Notes: generated by a model from the sequence alone, not told the origin. Counted from the stretch's first letter, positions 1 through 13,210 are shown. The stretch: 35,547 bases of DNA from Paulinella micropora (GCA_009731375.1 BJOX01000341.1:492376-527922); one strand, 5' to 3'. Numbers and translations: made by a program.

Positions 1-397
1 CATACATACATACATACATACATACATACATACATACATACATACACACATACATACATACATACATACATACATACACACATACATACATAGATACATA
101 CATACATACATACATACATACATAAATTCATTCATTCATACATACATACATAAATTCATTCATTCATACATACATACACACATACACACATACATACATA
201 CACATCCATACATACATACACACACATACATACATACATACATACATACATACATACATTCATACATACATACATACATACACACACATACATACATACA
301 TACATACATACATACATACATACACACACACATACATACATACATACATACACACACATACATACATACATACATACATACATACATACATACATAC

Positions 398-522
398 TTA
401 GATACATACTACTATCAGCACTACTGACGCGCTGACAACACCCACTGCAGTCTATAGATAAATATATGTATTTGATGTATTTGATGTGTGTGTGTGTGTG
501 TGTGTTAATGTTTTTTTTAACA
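398..522. repeat. Non-simple island, copy 1
   Basis: A ~125-bp unique-looking island inside the TACA array. It contains a segment with GACGCGCTGACAACACCCAC, two TATTTGATG direct repeats, a (GT)n run and an oligo-T tract. The same island recurs 1473 bp downstream. It is a marker for the duplication; no coding or RNA function is visible. Confidence 0.9.
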
Positions 523-557
523 TACATCCATCCATCCATACATACATACATACATAC

Positions 558-592
<35 letters not shown>

Positions 593-855
593 TAAATACA
601 TACATACATACATACATACATACATACATACATACATTCATACATACATACATACATACATACATTCATACATACATACATACATACATACATACATACA
701 TACATACACATACATACATACATACATACATACACACACACATACATACATACATAAATACACACACATACATACATACATACATACATACGTACATACA
801 TACATACATACATACATTCATACATACATTCATACATACATTCATACATACACAC

Positions 856-887
<32 letters not shown>

Positions 888-1870
888 CATACATACATAC
901 ATACCTACATACATTCATACATACATACCGTACCATACATACATACGTACTACATACATACACATACATACATACATACATACATACATACATACATACA
1001 TACATACATACATACATACATACATACATACATACATACATACATACATACATACCTACATACATACCTACCTACATGCATATATACATACATACATACA
1101 TACATGCATGCATACATACATACATACATACATACAATACATACAATACATACATACATACGTAAATACATACATACATACATACATGCATACATACATG
1201 CATGCATGCATGCATGCATGCATGCATGCATACATACATACATACATACATACACATACATACATACCATCCATACGTACATACATACATACATGCATAC
1301 ATACATACATACATACATACATACATACATACATACATACATAATGCATACATACATACATACATACATACATACATACATACATACATGCATACATGCA
1401 TACATACATACATACATACATACATACATACCATACATACATACATACATACATACATACATACATACATACATACATACACACATACATACATACATAC
1501 ATACATACACACATACATACATAGATACATACATACATACATACATACATACATACATACATAAATTCATTCATTCATACATACATACATAAATTCATTC
1601 ATTCATACATACATACACACATACACACATACATACATACACATCCATACATACATACACACACATACATACATACATACATACATACATACATACATTC
1701 ATACATACATACATACATACACACACATACATACATACATACATACATACATACATACATACACACACATACATACATACATACATACATACACACACAC
1801 ATACATACATACATACATACACACACATACATACATACATACATACATACATACATACATACATACATAC

Positions 1871-1994
1871 TTAGATACATACTACTATCAGCACTACTGA
1901 CGCGCTGACAACACCCACTGCAGTCTATAGATAAATATATGTATTTGATGTATTTGATGTGTGTGTGTGTGTGTGTGTTAATGTTTTTTTTAAC
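1871..1994. repeat. Non-simple island, copy 2
   Basis: Almost identical to the island at 398-522, including the (GT)n and oligo-T parts. The offset is 1473 bp here but 1440 bp at the TTCATTCATTCA marker (121 versus 1561), so the microsatellite between the markers differs in length between the copies. Confidence 0.9.
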
Positions 1995-2022
1995 ATACAT
2001 CCATCCATCCATACATACATAC

Positions 2023-2053
<31 letters not shown>

Positions 2054-2384
2054 TAAATACATACATACATACATACATACATACATACATACATTCATAC
2101 ATACATACATACATACATACATTCATACATACATACATACATACATACATACATACATACATACACATACATACATACATACATACATACATACATACAC
2201 ACACATACACACATACATACATACATACATACATACACATACATACATACATACATACATACACACACACATACATACATACATACATACACACACATAC
2301 ATACATACATACATACATACGTACATACATACATACATACATACATTCATACATACATTCATACATACATTCATACATACACAC

Positions 2385-2418
<34 letters not shown>

Positions 2419-2500
2419 CATACATACATACACACACATACATACATACAAAAATACATATATACATACATACATACATACATACATACATACATAACAT

Positions 2501-2640
2501 ATATGTACCTCAAGGGCCCGAGTGAGAAGAATGTATGTATGTATGTATGTATGTATGTTTGTATGTATGTATGTATGAATGATACGTACCTCAAGCGCCC
2601 GCGTGAGAGGACTGACTAAAATAACTTGAACATCGTTCTA
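2501..2640. repeat. Strand-switch junction with a repeated GTACCTCAAG unit
   Basis: The TACA array ends and a short (TGTA)n array, the reverse complement of the TACA motif, runs for about 50 bp. It is flanked on both sides by copies of a unit beginning GTACCTCAAG followed by GCCCG and GTGAGA (from about 2505 and 2586). The second copy leads into the ACTAAAATAACTT unit that seeds the next array. Confidence 0.75.
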
Positions 2641-2833
2641 GATAGATAGATAGATAGGAAGGTAGGTAGGTAGGTAGGTAGGTAGGTAGATAGAGAGATA
2701 GATAGATAGATAGATAGATAGATATGTAGATAGCTGGATAGATGGATATTTAGATGGATAGATGCATAGATGGATGGGTAGATGGATAGATGAATGGATA
2801 TGGATGGATGGGATGGGATGGGATGGATGGATG

Positions 2834-2867
<34 letters not shown>

Positions 2868-2886
2868 CAGACAGATAGATAGATAG

Positions 2887-2941
<55 letters not shown>

Positions 2942-3056
2942 TAGATAGACAGATAGATAGACAGATAGATAGATAGAGTTTGGAGGGATAGCCAGACACA
3001 CAGATAGACAGATGGACAGATGGATAGGTAGGTAGATAGATAGATAGGTAGATAGG

Positions 3057-3115
<59 letters not shown>

Positions 3116-3179
3116 AGAAATAGTTGCAAATCAGTGAGCAATGACAGACCAAAATAGATAGATAGATAAATAGATGGAC

Positions 3180-3236
<57 letters not shown>

Positions 3237-3283
3237 TTTAGATTGAGTAGGTGCAAATCAGTGAGCTGACCAAAATAGATAGG

Positions 3284-3325
<42 letters not shown>

Positions 3326-3370
3326 CATAAGGAAGTAGTTGCAAATCAGTGAGCAAGGACTGACCAAAAC

Positions 3371-3409
<39 letters not shown>

Positions 3410-3474
3410 AGATGTAGCAAGGACTGATTAAAATAACTTACACATCGTTCTAGCCAGATAGATAGATAGATAGG

Positions 3475-3512
<38 letters not shown>

Positions 3513-3682
3513 GATAGATAGTTGTTGCAAATCAGACTGACCAAAATAACTTACACATCGTTCTAGCTATAGATAGATAGATAGATATATAGATAGATAT
3601 ATTGATAGATATATTGATAGATAGATAGATAGATAGATAATTGTTGCAAATCAGACTGACCAAAATAACTTACACATCGTTC

Positions 3683-3737
<55 letters not shown>

Positions 3738-3836
3738 GTAGATAGGTAGGTAGGTAGGTAGAAAGATATATATATTATATATATATATGTATAGTTGTTG
3801 CAAATCAGACTGACCAAACTAACTTACACATCGTTC

Positions 3837-3870
<34 letters not shown>

Positions 3871-3890
3871 TAGATAGATAGGTAAATATG
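2641..3890. repeat. GATA array with an interspersed ~45-bp unit
   Basis: (GATA)n with GGTA, GGAT and GACA variants. A non-simple unit containing GCAAATCAG, ACTGACCAAAATAACTTA and CACATCGTTCTAG recurs, whole or partial, near 2612, 3121, 3251, 3345, 3417, 3521, 3640 and 3796. Each copy is followed by a fresh GATA run of different length. Copies after 3417 carry the CACATCGTTCTAG end; earlier ones carry the GTGAGCAA variant. Short (AT)n stretches occur at about 3476-3510 and 3766-3790. No gene seen. Confidence 0.9.
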
Positions 3891-4105
3891 TGACCATCAC
3901 TCCCTTGTGTGCAAACTCTTCCTTCAATCGCTTAACCTTAACGCAAAACATTCATACACACGCACACACAGACACACAGATACAGATACAGACACACACA
4001 CACACACACACACAGACACAAACTCACATACACACACAGCCAGAGGAAAAAAAGGGGAAAGGAGAGGGAAGTGTGTGTATGTGTGCAATAATACTACTAC
4101 TACTG

Positions 4106-4169
<64 letters not shown>

Positions 4170-4177
4170 GACTACTA

Positions 4178-4219
<42 letters not shown>

Positions 4220-4251
4220 GTATTACTACTACTACTACTACTACTACTACT

Positions 4252-4285
<34 letters not shown>

Positions 4286-4326
4286 TCAATAACAACAACA
4301 ACAACAACAGCGATGACGACGACGAT

Positions 4327-4361
<35 letters not shown>

Positions 4362-4413
4362 GAACAACAATGATCATGAAAATAACAACAAAAATAAAAA
4401 TTCTACTACTTCG

Positions 4414-4484
<71 letters not shown>

Positions 4485-4494
4485 GACTACTACG

Positions 4495-4558
<64 letters not shown>

Positions 4559-4596
4559 TTGTTATTATTATCATTACTACTATTACTACTAATCAG
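3891..4596. repeat. CA-rich, then CTA/CAA trinucleotide array
   Basis: A short non-repetitive lead (about 3891-3950) passes into (CA)n with GACA variants. After a purine-rich patch near 4040-4070 come (CTA)n, (CAA)n and again (CTA)n to about 4590. All long open frames here are homopolymeric (Leu, Thr, Asn, Val or Ser) and are repeat artefacts. Confidence 0.9.
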
Positions 4597-4752
4597 GACA
4601 CTCCCCTTACGCAAACATTTGCGTGAATTCCAAAAAAAATAATATCAGCATCAACATCGAGTCTGGGGCTATCCTGTCTGTAAAGGTGAGCTCCTACTTC
4701 CTCCTGGTTTGCCACAAACCATGATTTATTCCGACAGGGATGCGGAAATGGT

Positions 4753-4801
<49 letters not shown>

Positions 4802-4811
4802 NNNNNNNNNN
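4597..4811. repeat. First copy of the palindrome-bearing unit, ending in poly-G and a gap
   Basis: This carries the unit of the 5346-6060 array: a near-palindrome ACGCAAACATTTGCGT at 4609-4624 (one base off the consensus), then GTGAATTCC, ATCGAGTCTGGGGC, a GAGCTCC stretch and CATGATTTATTCCGACAGGG. It ends in (GT)n and a run of about 34 G, then a 10-N gap (4802-4811) and (ATA)n. The last array copy at ~6000 ends the same way, so the two ends are related. Confidence 0.85.
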
Positions 4812-4857
<46 letters not shown>

Positions 4858-4861
4858 TAGG

Positions 4862-5345
4862 GGCTGCGCCAACACCTGAAAAGATGCTTTACCGGTGCGC
4901 TTCGCGCACCAAACCCCGCCAGCCCCACTTCTTATCACTTTTTGGAGGCCCCCCCGGACCCCCCCCTCCCCGGCCCACTTTCCCTTTGACAGGGTACGTT
5001 GAATTGCCGGAGGTGCCGCAAAGGGCGCCTGGTGGCAAAACACCTCAATTTTCAGGTGTGGGTGCCACCCGCGACCAGAACGGGTACGTACAATCGCAGG
5101 GCCCCCCCCGGACCCCCCCTTTCCCTTCGACAGGTACGTTGAATTGCCGGAGGTGCCGCAAAGGGCGCCTGGTGGCCGAAAAACCTCAATTTTCAGGTGT
5201 AAGTGCCACCCGCGACCAGAACGGGTACGTACAATCACAGGGCTGGGGTTCCCGGGGGGAGGGCCCCCCGGACCCCTGCCCCGTCGACAGGGTACGTTCA
5301 ATCGCCAGAGGCACCGGCAAGTACTGCCAAAAAACAAGGAAATTC
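4862..5345. repeat. GC-rich ~145-bp tandem repeat (2-3 copies)
   Basis: Units start near 4992, 5132 and 5291 at GGTACGTTGAATTGCCGGAG or close variants. Two copies are full and contain GCCGCAAAGGGCGCCTGGTGG, read in two parts as GCCGCAAAGGGCG and CCTGGTGG, then TTTTCAGGTGT, GTGCCACCCGCGACCAGAAC and C-rich tracts. The third copy is partial. The block is inserted between copy A (4609) and copy B (5367) of the palindrome unit. Open frames across it have no start or domain that convinces me. Confidence 0.8.
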
Positions 5346-6060
5346 GGCATTCAGGTCACTCCCCTAACGCAAATATTTGCGTGAATTCCAACAAAACTAT
5401 ATTAGCATCAAGATCGAGTCTGGGGCTAACCACCCTGCCAATATGAGCTCCCAACTCCTCCTGGTTCCCACAAACCATGATTTATTCCGATGGAGGGTGC
5501 AAAAAAAGGCCAAAAAAACAAGGAATTTTGGCATTCAGGTCACTGCCCTAACGCAAATATTTGCGTGAATTCCAAAGAAATCATATCAGCATCATGATCG
5601 AGCCTGGGGCTAACCACCCTGCCAATATTAGCTCCCAACTCCTCCTAGTTCCCACAAACCATGATTTATAAAGATAGGGGGTGCAAAAAAGGCCAAAAAA
5701 ACAAGGAAATTTGGCACTCAGGACACTCCCCTAACGCAAATATTTGCGTGAATTCCAAAAAAGTTACATCAGCATCAAGATCGAGTCTGGAGCTAGCTAC
5801 CCTGCCAATATGAGCTCCCAACTCCTCCTGGTTCCCACAAACTATGATTTATTCCGATTGGGGTGCGAAAAAAAGGAATTTTGGCATTCAGGACACTGCC
5901 CTAACGCAAATATTTGCGTGATTTCCAAAAAAATCATATCAGCGTCAACATCGAGTCTGGGGCTAGCCACCCTGCAAATATGAGCTCCCAACTCCTCCTG
6001 GTATTATTCCGACAGGGGTGCGGAAATGATGGGTGGGGGTGGGGGGGGGGGGGGGGGAAC
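5346..6060. repeat. ~170-184-bp tandem array with a perfect 16-bp palindrome
   Basis: Four tandem copies share the order CACT(C/G)CCCTA, ACGCAAATATTTGCGT, GAATTCCAA, ATCGAGTCTGG, GCCAATATGAGCTCCCAACT, CCTCCTGGTTCCCACAAAC, TGATTTATTCCGA. The palindrome lies at 5367-5382, 5551-5566, 5734-5749 and 5904-5919, giving spacings of 184, 183 and 170 bp. It stays perfect in all four copies while the surrounding sequence has substitutions. It could be a protein-binding dyad or part of a mobile repeat; the sequence alone does not say. Confidence 0.9.
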
Positions 6061-6101
6061 ACAATTTTCTTTTTCCCCCCCCCCCCNNNNNNNNNNGGGA
6101 A

Positions 6102-6143
<42 letters not shown>

Positions 6144-6160
6144 AATACTAATACTAATAT

Positions 6161-6204
<44 letters not shown>

Positions 6205-6262
6205 ATAATAATAATAATAATAATAATAATCAACACCATCATCGTCATCATCATCATCATCG

Positions 6263-6297
<35 letters not shown>

Positions 6298-6350
6298 GCC
6301 ACCAGCATCATCATCATCATCATCATCACCTGCGCTTGCCCTGTTTCACT
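6061..6350. repeat. Poly-C, 10-N gap, then ATA/CTA/ATC arrays
   Basis: A C run ends at a 10-N gap (6087-6096). Then come (ATA)n, ACTAAT variants, (CTA)n, (ATA)n and (ATC)n with CGTC interruptions. The gap size is nominal, so the G/C homopolymer and array lengths are not reliable. Confidence 0.85.
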
Positions 6351-6424
6351 GAGAGATGCGTCACGATGGCCTCTCAACTCTCTGTGACAGCTGAATAGAG
6401 ATAGATAGATAGATGGATAGATAG

Positions 6425-6484
<60 letters not shown>

Positions 6485-6533
6485 GTCACGATGGCCTCTC
6501 AACTCTCTGTGACAGCTAAATAGAGATAGATAT

Positions 6534-6590
<57 letters not shown>

Positions 6591-6640
6591 GAGATGTGTC
6601 ACGATGGCTTCTCAACTCTCTGTGACAGCTAAATAGATAT

Positions 6641-6715
<75 letters not shown>

Positions 6716-6769
6716 GAGAGATAGAGATGCGTCACGATGGCCTCTCAACTCTCTGTGACAACTAAATAG

Positions 6770-6812
<43 letters not shown>

Positions 6813-6860
6813 GGTGCATCACGGTGGCCTCTCAACTCCCTGTGACAGCTAAATAGAGAT
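6351..6860. repeat. Compound array: ~45-bp GTCAC...GTGAC unit alternating with GATA/GA
   Basis: Five copies of a unit reading ATGCGTCACGATGGCCTCTC then AACTCTCTGTGACAGCTAAA start at 6356, 6481, 6594, 6727 and 6814. GATA or GA runs of 40-90 bp lie between them. Each unit contains the dyad GTCAC / GTGAC, which could form a small stem. Later copies carry substitutions (GTGTGTC, GTGCATC). Confidence 0.9.
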
Positions 6861-7102
6861 GAGATATCGACTAATGTCAGAAAAAGGAGCTTCTGATTTC
6901 GTCAACCAAGGAAGTCTGTGGTAAAGTATTAACCCGATGCCCAGCTAAGCCGTGATGTTTGCACGGAAGGGACTGATACAGGCGATACCAAGACCTCCCT
7001 AGTACCAGGCGGGGCCAGGGCTCGTTCCATAAAGCGCCCCTTGCAGAACGAGCTCCCACCTCCATTACAGAGGACCCAGTAAGCAGATGGAGTTTCGAGA
7101 CT
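6861..7102 (-). repeat. Dispersed element, copy 1 (unknown family)
   Basis: A unique-looking ~240-bp sequence of ordinary composition between GATA arrays. Its right 64 bp (7039-7102) match 35484-35547 in reverse complement with one mismatch, so at least that end belongs to a dispersed repeat. No terminal inverted repeat or known protein domain is visible. It could be the end of a retroelement or a SINE-like unit; strand is given relative to the second copy, which runs on plus. Confidence 0.6.
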
Positions 7103-7105
7103 ATT

Positions 7106-7155
<50 letters not shown>

Positions 7156-7175
7156 GATGGATAGATGGATAGATC

Positions 7176-7243
<68 letters not shown>

Positions 7244-7250
7244 AGAGAGA
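7103..7250. repeat. GATA and GA microsatellites
   Basis: (GATA)n passes through GGAT variants into (GA)n. The array abuts the end of the dispersed element at 7102. Confidence 0.9.
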
Positions 7251-7520
7251 GTTTTTCCGCCGCGTCCCGTCCTACACCAAAAACAGAGACGAAAAACATA
7301 TCGGTTTTTCCCCATATACATCCCTCCACTGCCTCACTAATGCCTTCTTTGTCCCATCTACTGCCTCACTACTGCCTTTTTGTCCCACTACTGCCTCACT
7401 ACTGCCTTCTTGTCCCATCTACTGCCTCACTACTGCCTTCGTGTCCCCATCTACTGCCTGACTACGGCCAACTGGTACTGCCGATCCATCCTGCATCAAC
7501 GTAGGCCAGGCCGGTCCCCC
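7251..7520. repeat. Short lead and ~30-bp CTACTGCCTCACTACTGCC minisatellite
   Basis: About 70 bp of unique sequence (7251-7320) precede four to five imperfect units containing CTACTGCCTCACTACTGCC and TTCTTGTCCC, from about 7335 to 7465. A short unique tail follows to 7520. No gene is supported. Confidence 0.75.
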
Positions 7521-7523
7521 ATG

Positions 7524-7609
<86 letters not shown>

Positions 7610-7860
7610 CCTGTATGTCTGTGTGTGTCTGTGTGTGTGTGTGTGTGAACATAGATATAGATGAAGATGTGATGTAGATGTAGATATACATGCAGATGCA
7701 GGTATAGATATAGATATAGATATAGATATAGACATATAGATATAGATATAGATATGGATATAGATATAGATATAGATATAGATATAGATATAGAAATAGA
7801 TATAGAAACAGATATAGATATAGATATAGATATAGATATAGTAGATATAGATATAAATGT
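7521..7860. repeat. GA, GT and TATAGA arrays
   Basis: (GA)n, then (GTGTCT)/(GT)n, then a hexanucleotide (TATAGA)n with GACATA and GAAATA variants from about 7650 to 7855. Confidence 0.9.
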
Positions 7861-7904
7861 AGGTGAGTCACCGGCAGGTGCACCACGTGGTCCATGACTC
7901 CTGC

Positions 7905-8690
7905 ACAATCCACATGCACAACATTGAGCACAGCAGCACAGTCACAGCCATACCATTGAGCAAAAGTAGCAGAGATGACAGGGAGAACATTGAGCGCAGT
8001 AAGCACAGTCACACCATTGAGCGTAGCAGCACAATCACAGCCACAGCATTGAGCATACTAGCACAGTCACAGCCAGCACATTCAGCACAGTAGCGGAGCC
8101 GCAGCCAGAACATTGAGCATAACAGCACAAATCGCAACCACACCATTGAGCACAGTGGCACAATCACAGCCACACCATTGAGCAAAGTGGCACAATCACA
8201 GCCACACCATTGAGCAAAGTGGCACAATCACAGCCACACCATTGAGCACAATGACACAATCACGAACACACCATTGAGTACAGTGGCACAATCACGAACA
8301 CACCATTGAGTACAGTGGCACAATCACAGACACACCATTGAGCACAATGGCACAATCACGAACACATCATTGAGCACAATGGCACAACCACAGACACACA
8401 CCATTGAGCACAGTGGCACAATCACGGACACACCATTGAGCACAGGTACACAATCACCGACCGCACCATTGAGCACGGTGGCACAACCACAGACAGACCA
8501 TTGAGCACAATGGCACAATCACAGACCGCACCATTGAGCACAGTGGCACAATCACGAACACACCATTGAGCACAATGGCACAATCACAGACCGCACAATT
8601 GAGCACGGTGGCACAATCACATGCACACCATTGAGCGTAGTAGCACAATCACAGACTACAACATGGAGCACAGTGCCATGTGCTGCAGAA
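7905..8690. repeat. ~32-bp minisatellite, about 24 copies
   Basis: The consensus unit contains CCATTGAGCACAGTGGCACA followed by ATCACAGACACA. About 24 copies run from 7905 to 8690 with point variants; GAGC/GAGT and GTGGC/ATGGC alternate. The first five to seven copies are the most diverged and less regular in length, and the middle ones step at 32 bp. Because 32 is not a multiple of three, the minus-strand open frames here shift between copies and are not taken as coding. Confidence 0.95.
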
Positions 8691-8852
8691 AGCCGGCCCT
8701 ACCCGCCTACTGATAGAGATGTATTAACCCACCTACCGACCTGCCGAACGACCCGACCTACCTACCTACCGTCTAAATACCGCTTGCTTCACTGTTTTGT
8801 ACAACCATCAATCCATCAATCCATCCATCCATCCATCCATCGATCCATCCAT

Positions 8853-8883
<31 letters not shown>

Positions 8884-8890
8884 CGACTAC
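8691..8890. repeat. Short unique stretch and CCAT array
   Basis: About 110 bp of low-repeat sequence with CCTA variants lead into (CCAT)n near 8808-8880. No feature beyond the microsatellite is seen. Confidence 0.75.
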
Positions 8891-9724
8891 CTACCTCCAT
8901 ACATACATACATGCATGCATACATACATACAAAAATACATACATACATACATACAAACATACATACATACATACGTACATACATACATACATACATACAT
9001 ACATACATACATACATACATACATGCATACATGCATACATACATACATACATACATACATACACACACACATACATGCATACATGCATACATACATACAT
9101 ACATACATTCGTACATACATACATACATACATACATTCATTCATACATACATACATACATACATACATACATACATACATACATACATGCATGCATGTAT
9201 GCCTGCAAGCATGCATGCATGCATACATACATACATACATACATACATAAATACATACATACATACATACATACATACATACATGCATACATACATACAT
9301 ACATGCATACATACATACATACATACATACATACATACATACACATACATACATACATACATAGATACATAGATACATACATACATACACATACATACAT
9401 ACATACATACATAGATACATACATAGATACATACATAGATACATAGATACATACATACATACATACATACATACATACATACATACGTACGTACGTACGT
9501 ACACGTAAGTACGTACGTACGTACGTACATACATACATACATACACACATACATACATACATACATACATACATACATACATACATACATACATACATAC
9601 ATAAATACATACATACACACACACACACATACATACATACATACATGCATACATGCATGCGTGCATGCGTGCATGCATATGCATGTATGCATACATACAT
9701 ACATACATACATTACATACATACA

Positions 9725-9755
<31 letters not shown>

Positions 9756-9800
9756 CATACATACATACATGCACACATGCATACATAAATCCATACATAA
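8891..9800. repeat. TACA array with TGCA and ACGT sub-arrays
   Basis: (TACA)n with dispersed TGCA interruptions, a self-complementary ACGT run at about 9486-9530, and CGTGCATG variants near 9657-9690. No gene. Confidence 0.95.
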
Positions 9801-9926
9801 CACAGACTGGTTGGGTCAATCAGTCTGTATGAATGTTATGTATGCATGTATGCACGAATGTATGTATGTATGTATGTATGTATGTATGTATGTATCTACG
9901 ACCATGGCTCCATGTAGGTGCTCTGC

Positions 9927-9970
<44 letters not shown>

Positions 9971-10107
9971 TATACATGTCTATATCTATATCTATGTCTA
10001 TGTCTATGTCTATATCTATATCTATATCTATATCTATATCTATATTTATATCTTTATTTATATCTATACCTATAAATATACATATATATATGTATATATA
10101 TTATATA

Positions 10108-10164
<57 letters not shown>

Positions 10165-10190
10165 CCATGGCCTCGTTGTAAGTGCTCTGC
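9801..10190. repeat. Junction island, TGTA strand switch, TA and TATCTA arrays
   Basis: A short island (about 9800-9840) precedes (TGTA)n in the opposite sense to the preceding TACA. A unit containing ACCATGGCTCCATGTAGG and GTGCTCTGCG follows at about 9901, then (TA)n and (TATCTA)n. A diverged second copy of the ACCATGGC...GTGCTCTGCG unit is at about 10164. Confidence 0.85.
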
Positions 10191-11080
<890 letters not shown>

Positions 11081-11096
11081 CTCCAGGAACAACAGC

Positions 11097-11131
<35 letters not shown>

Positions 11132-11164
11132 CGACAATGACGACGACGACGACGGCAACAACGA

Positions 11165-11204
<40 letters not shown>

Positions 11205-11241
11205 AACAACAACGACGACGACGACGACGACGACAACAAGG

Positions 11242-11293
<52 letters not shown>

Positions 11294-11858
11294 CGACGAC
11301 GACGACGACGACNNNNNNNNNNNNNNNNNNNNNNNNNNNNNNNNNNNNNNNNNNNNNNNNNNNNNNNNNNNNNNNNNNNNNNNNNNNNNNNNNNNNNNNN
11401 NNNNNNNNNNNNNNNNNNNNNNNNNNNNNNNNNNNNNNNNNNNNNNNNNNNNNNNNNNNNNNNNNNNNNNNNNNNNNNNNNNNNNNNNNNNNNNNNNNNN
11501 NNNNNNNNNNNNNNNNNNNNNNNNNNNNNNNNNNNNNNNNNNNNNNNNNNNNNNNNNNNNNNNNNNNNNNNNNNNNNNNNNNNNNNNNNNNNNNNNNNNN
11601 NNNNNNNNNNNNNNNNNNNNNNNNNNNNNNNNNNNNNNNNNNNNNNNNNNNNNNNNNNNNNNNNNNNNNNNNNNNNNNNNNNNNNNNNNNNNNNNNNNNN
11701 NNNNNNNNNNNNNNNNNNNNNNNNNNNNNNNNNNNNNNNNNNNNNNNNNNNNNNNNNNNNNNNNNNNNNNNNNNNNNNNNNNNNNNNNNNNNNNNNNNNN
11801 NNNNNNNNNNNNNNNGACGACGACGACGACAACAACAACAACGACGACGACGACAACA

Positions 11859-11889
<31 letters not shown>

Positions 11890-12035
11890 CAATGAAGACG
11901 ACGACGATGACGACGACGACAACAAGAACGACGACGACGACAACAACAACGACAACGACGACGACAACGACAACAACGACAACAACAACGACAACGACGA
12001 CAACGACGACAACAACAATGACGACGACAACGACG

Positions 12036-12066
<31 letters not shown>

Positions 12067-12385
12067 CGACGACGACAATGACGGCGACGACGACGACAAC
12101 AACAATGACGACAACGACGACGACAACGACAACAACAACGACAAGGACGACAACGACGACAACAACAACGACGACGACGACGACGACGACACAACACCAA
12201 CAACAATGACGACGACGACGACGACGACACCAACAACAATGACGACGACGACGACGACGACGACGACACCAAAATTGACGACGACGACGACGACGACGAC
12301 AACAAATTGACGACGACGACGACGACAACGACAACACCAACAACAATGACGACGACGATGATGACAACGTTCTCTGCTAGAAACG

Positions 12386-12428
<43 letters not shown>

Positions 12429-12430
12429 CC
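11081..12430. repeat. CAA/CGA trinucleotide array with 503-N gap
   Basis: Interleaved (CAA)n and (CGA)n runs with a gap at 11313-11815. From about 12190 a unit with ACACCAACAACAATGACGAC repeats three times, so the end is a higher-order repeat. Frames across it encode runs of Asn/Asp, Thr or, on the other strand, Val/Arg/Ser and carry no domain. Confidence 0.9.
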
Positions 12431-12494
12431 TCGCCTCTCCTCTTACGAAGAGAAGATGAGAAGGAGGAGGAGAGAAGGGGGGAAGTAGTAGTCA

Positions 12495-12551
<57 letters not shown>

Positions 12552-12560
12552 GAGTAGTAG

Positions 12561-12633
<73 letters not shown>

Positions 12634-12655
12634 GGTGGTGGTAGTAGTAGTAGTA

Positions 12656-12694
<39 letters not shown>

Positions 12695-13210
12695 CAGTGG
12701 TAGTAGTAGTAGTAGAAGTAGTAGTAGTAGTAGTAGTAATAGCAGCAGTAGTAGTAGTAGTAGTAGTAGTAGATGAAGAAGAAGAAGAAGAAGAAGAAGA
12801 AGAAGAAGAAGAAGAAGAAGAAGAAGAAGAAGAAGGCGAGTAGTGGACCTCTTCCTCTTCCTCTCGGTCTAGCAGGCCTTGCTTGACCCCTTTTGGACTC
12901 ACGTCAGAATCTTCTTCCTATTGAGGAAATTTAGAAGAAGGAGAAGGAGAAGGAAAAGGAGAAGGAGGAGGAGGAGGAGGAGGAGGAGAAGGAGGAGGAG
13001 GAGGAGGAGGAAGAGAAGAAGAAGAAGAAGAAGAAGAAGAAGAAGAAAGAGAAGAAGGAGAAGGAGAAGGAGAAGAAGGAGGAGAATGAGAAGGAGAAGC
13101 AGGAGGAAGGAGAAGGAGGAGGAAGAGGAGGAGGAGGAGGAGGAGGAGGAGGAGAAGAAAAAGAAGAAAAAGAAGAAGAAGAAGAAGAAGAAGAAGAAGA
13201 TGATGATGGT
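12431..13210. repeat. AGT, GAA and GGA arrays with a short unique patch
   Basis: A short CT/GA-rich patch (12431-12485) is followed by (AGT)n with GGT variants to about 12774 and (GAA)n to 12834. A unique patch of about 100 bp follows (12835-12940), then purine-only GGA/GAA sequence to 13205. The purine-only strand is about 260 nt long and triplex-prone. Confidence 0.9.

Larger units (their letters stand above)
1..2500. repeat. TACA tetranucleotide satellite with internal ~1.45-kb tandem duplication
   Basis: Nearly pure (TACA)n, broken by short CACA runs, TTCA triplications, TGCA runs (about 1200-1230) and single-base interruptions. The stretch starting near 121 recurs starting near 1561 with the same order of interruptions, so the array contains a large tandem duplication. 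Long open frames across it read only Tyr-Ile-His-Thr or Met-Tyr-Val-Cys and are products of a 4-bp repeat with no stop; I do not call genes here. Confidence 0.95.

Noticed and set aside
1-2619. Open frames of up to 368 residues on both strands reading Tyr-Ile-His-Thr or Met-Tyr-Val-Cys
   Set aside because: A 4-bp repeat without stop codons is open in several frames at once. There is no start context, domain or codon bias.
4884-5446. Pro/Gly-rich frames of 100-166 residues in the GC-rich repeat
   Set aside because: The frames follow a tandem repeat whose copies differ in length, so homologous parts are read in different frames. No domain.
6877-7329. Minus-strand frame of ~150 residues over the dispersed element
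   Set aside because: Most of it is GA and GATA repeat. The non-repeat part shows no recognisable reverse transcriptase, nuclease or other motif.
8009-8648. Minus-strand Cys-rich frames (for example CHCAQWSVCGCATVLNG)
   Set aside because: They are translations of the 32-bp minisatellite. The unit is not a multiple of three, so each frame breaks after two or three units, and there is no homologue I recognise.
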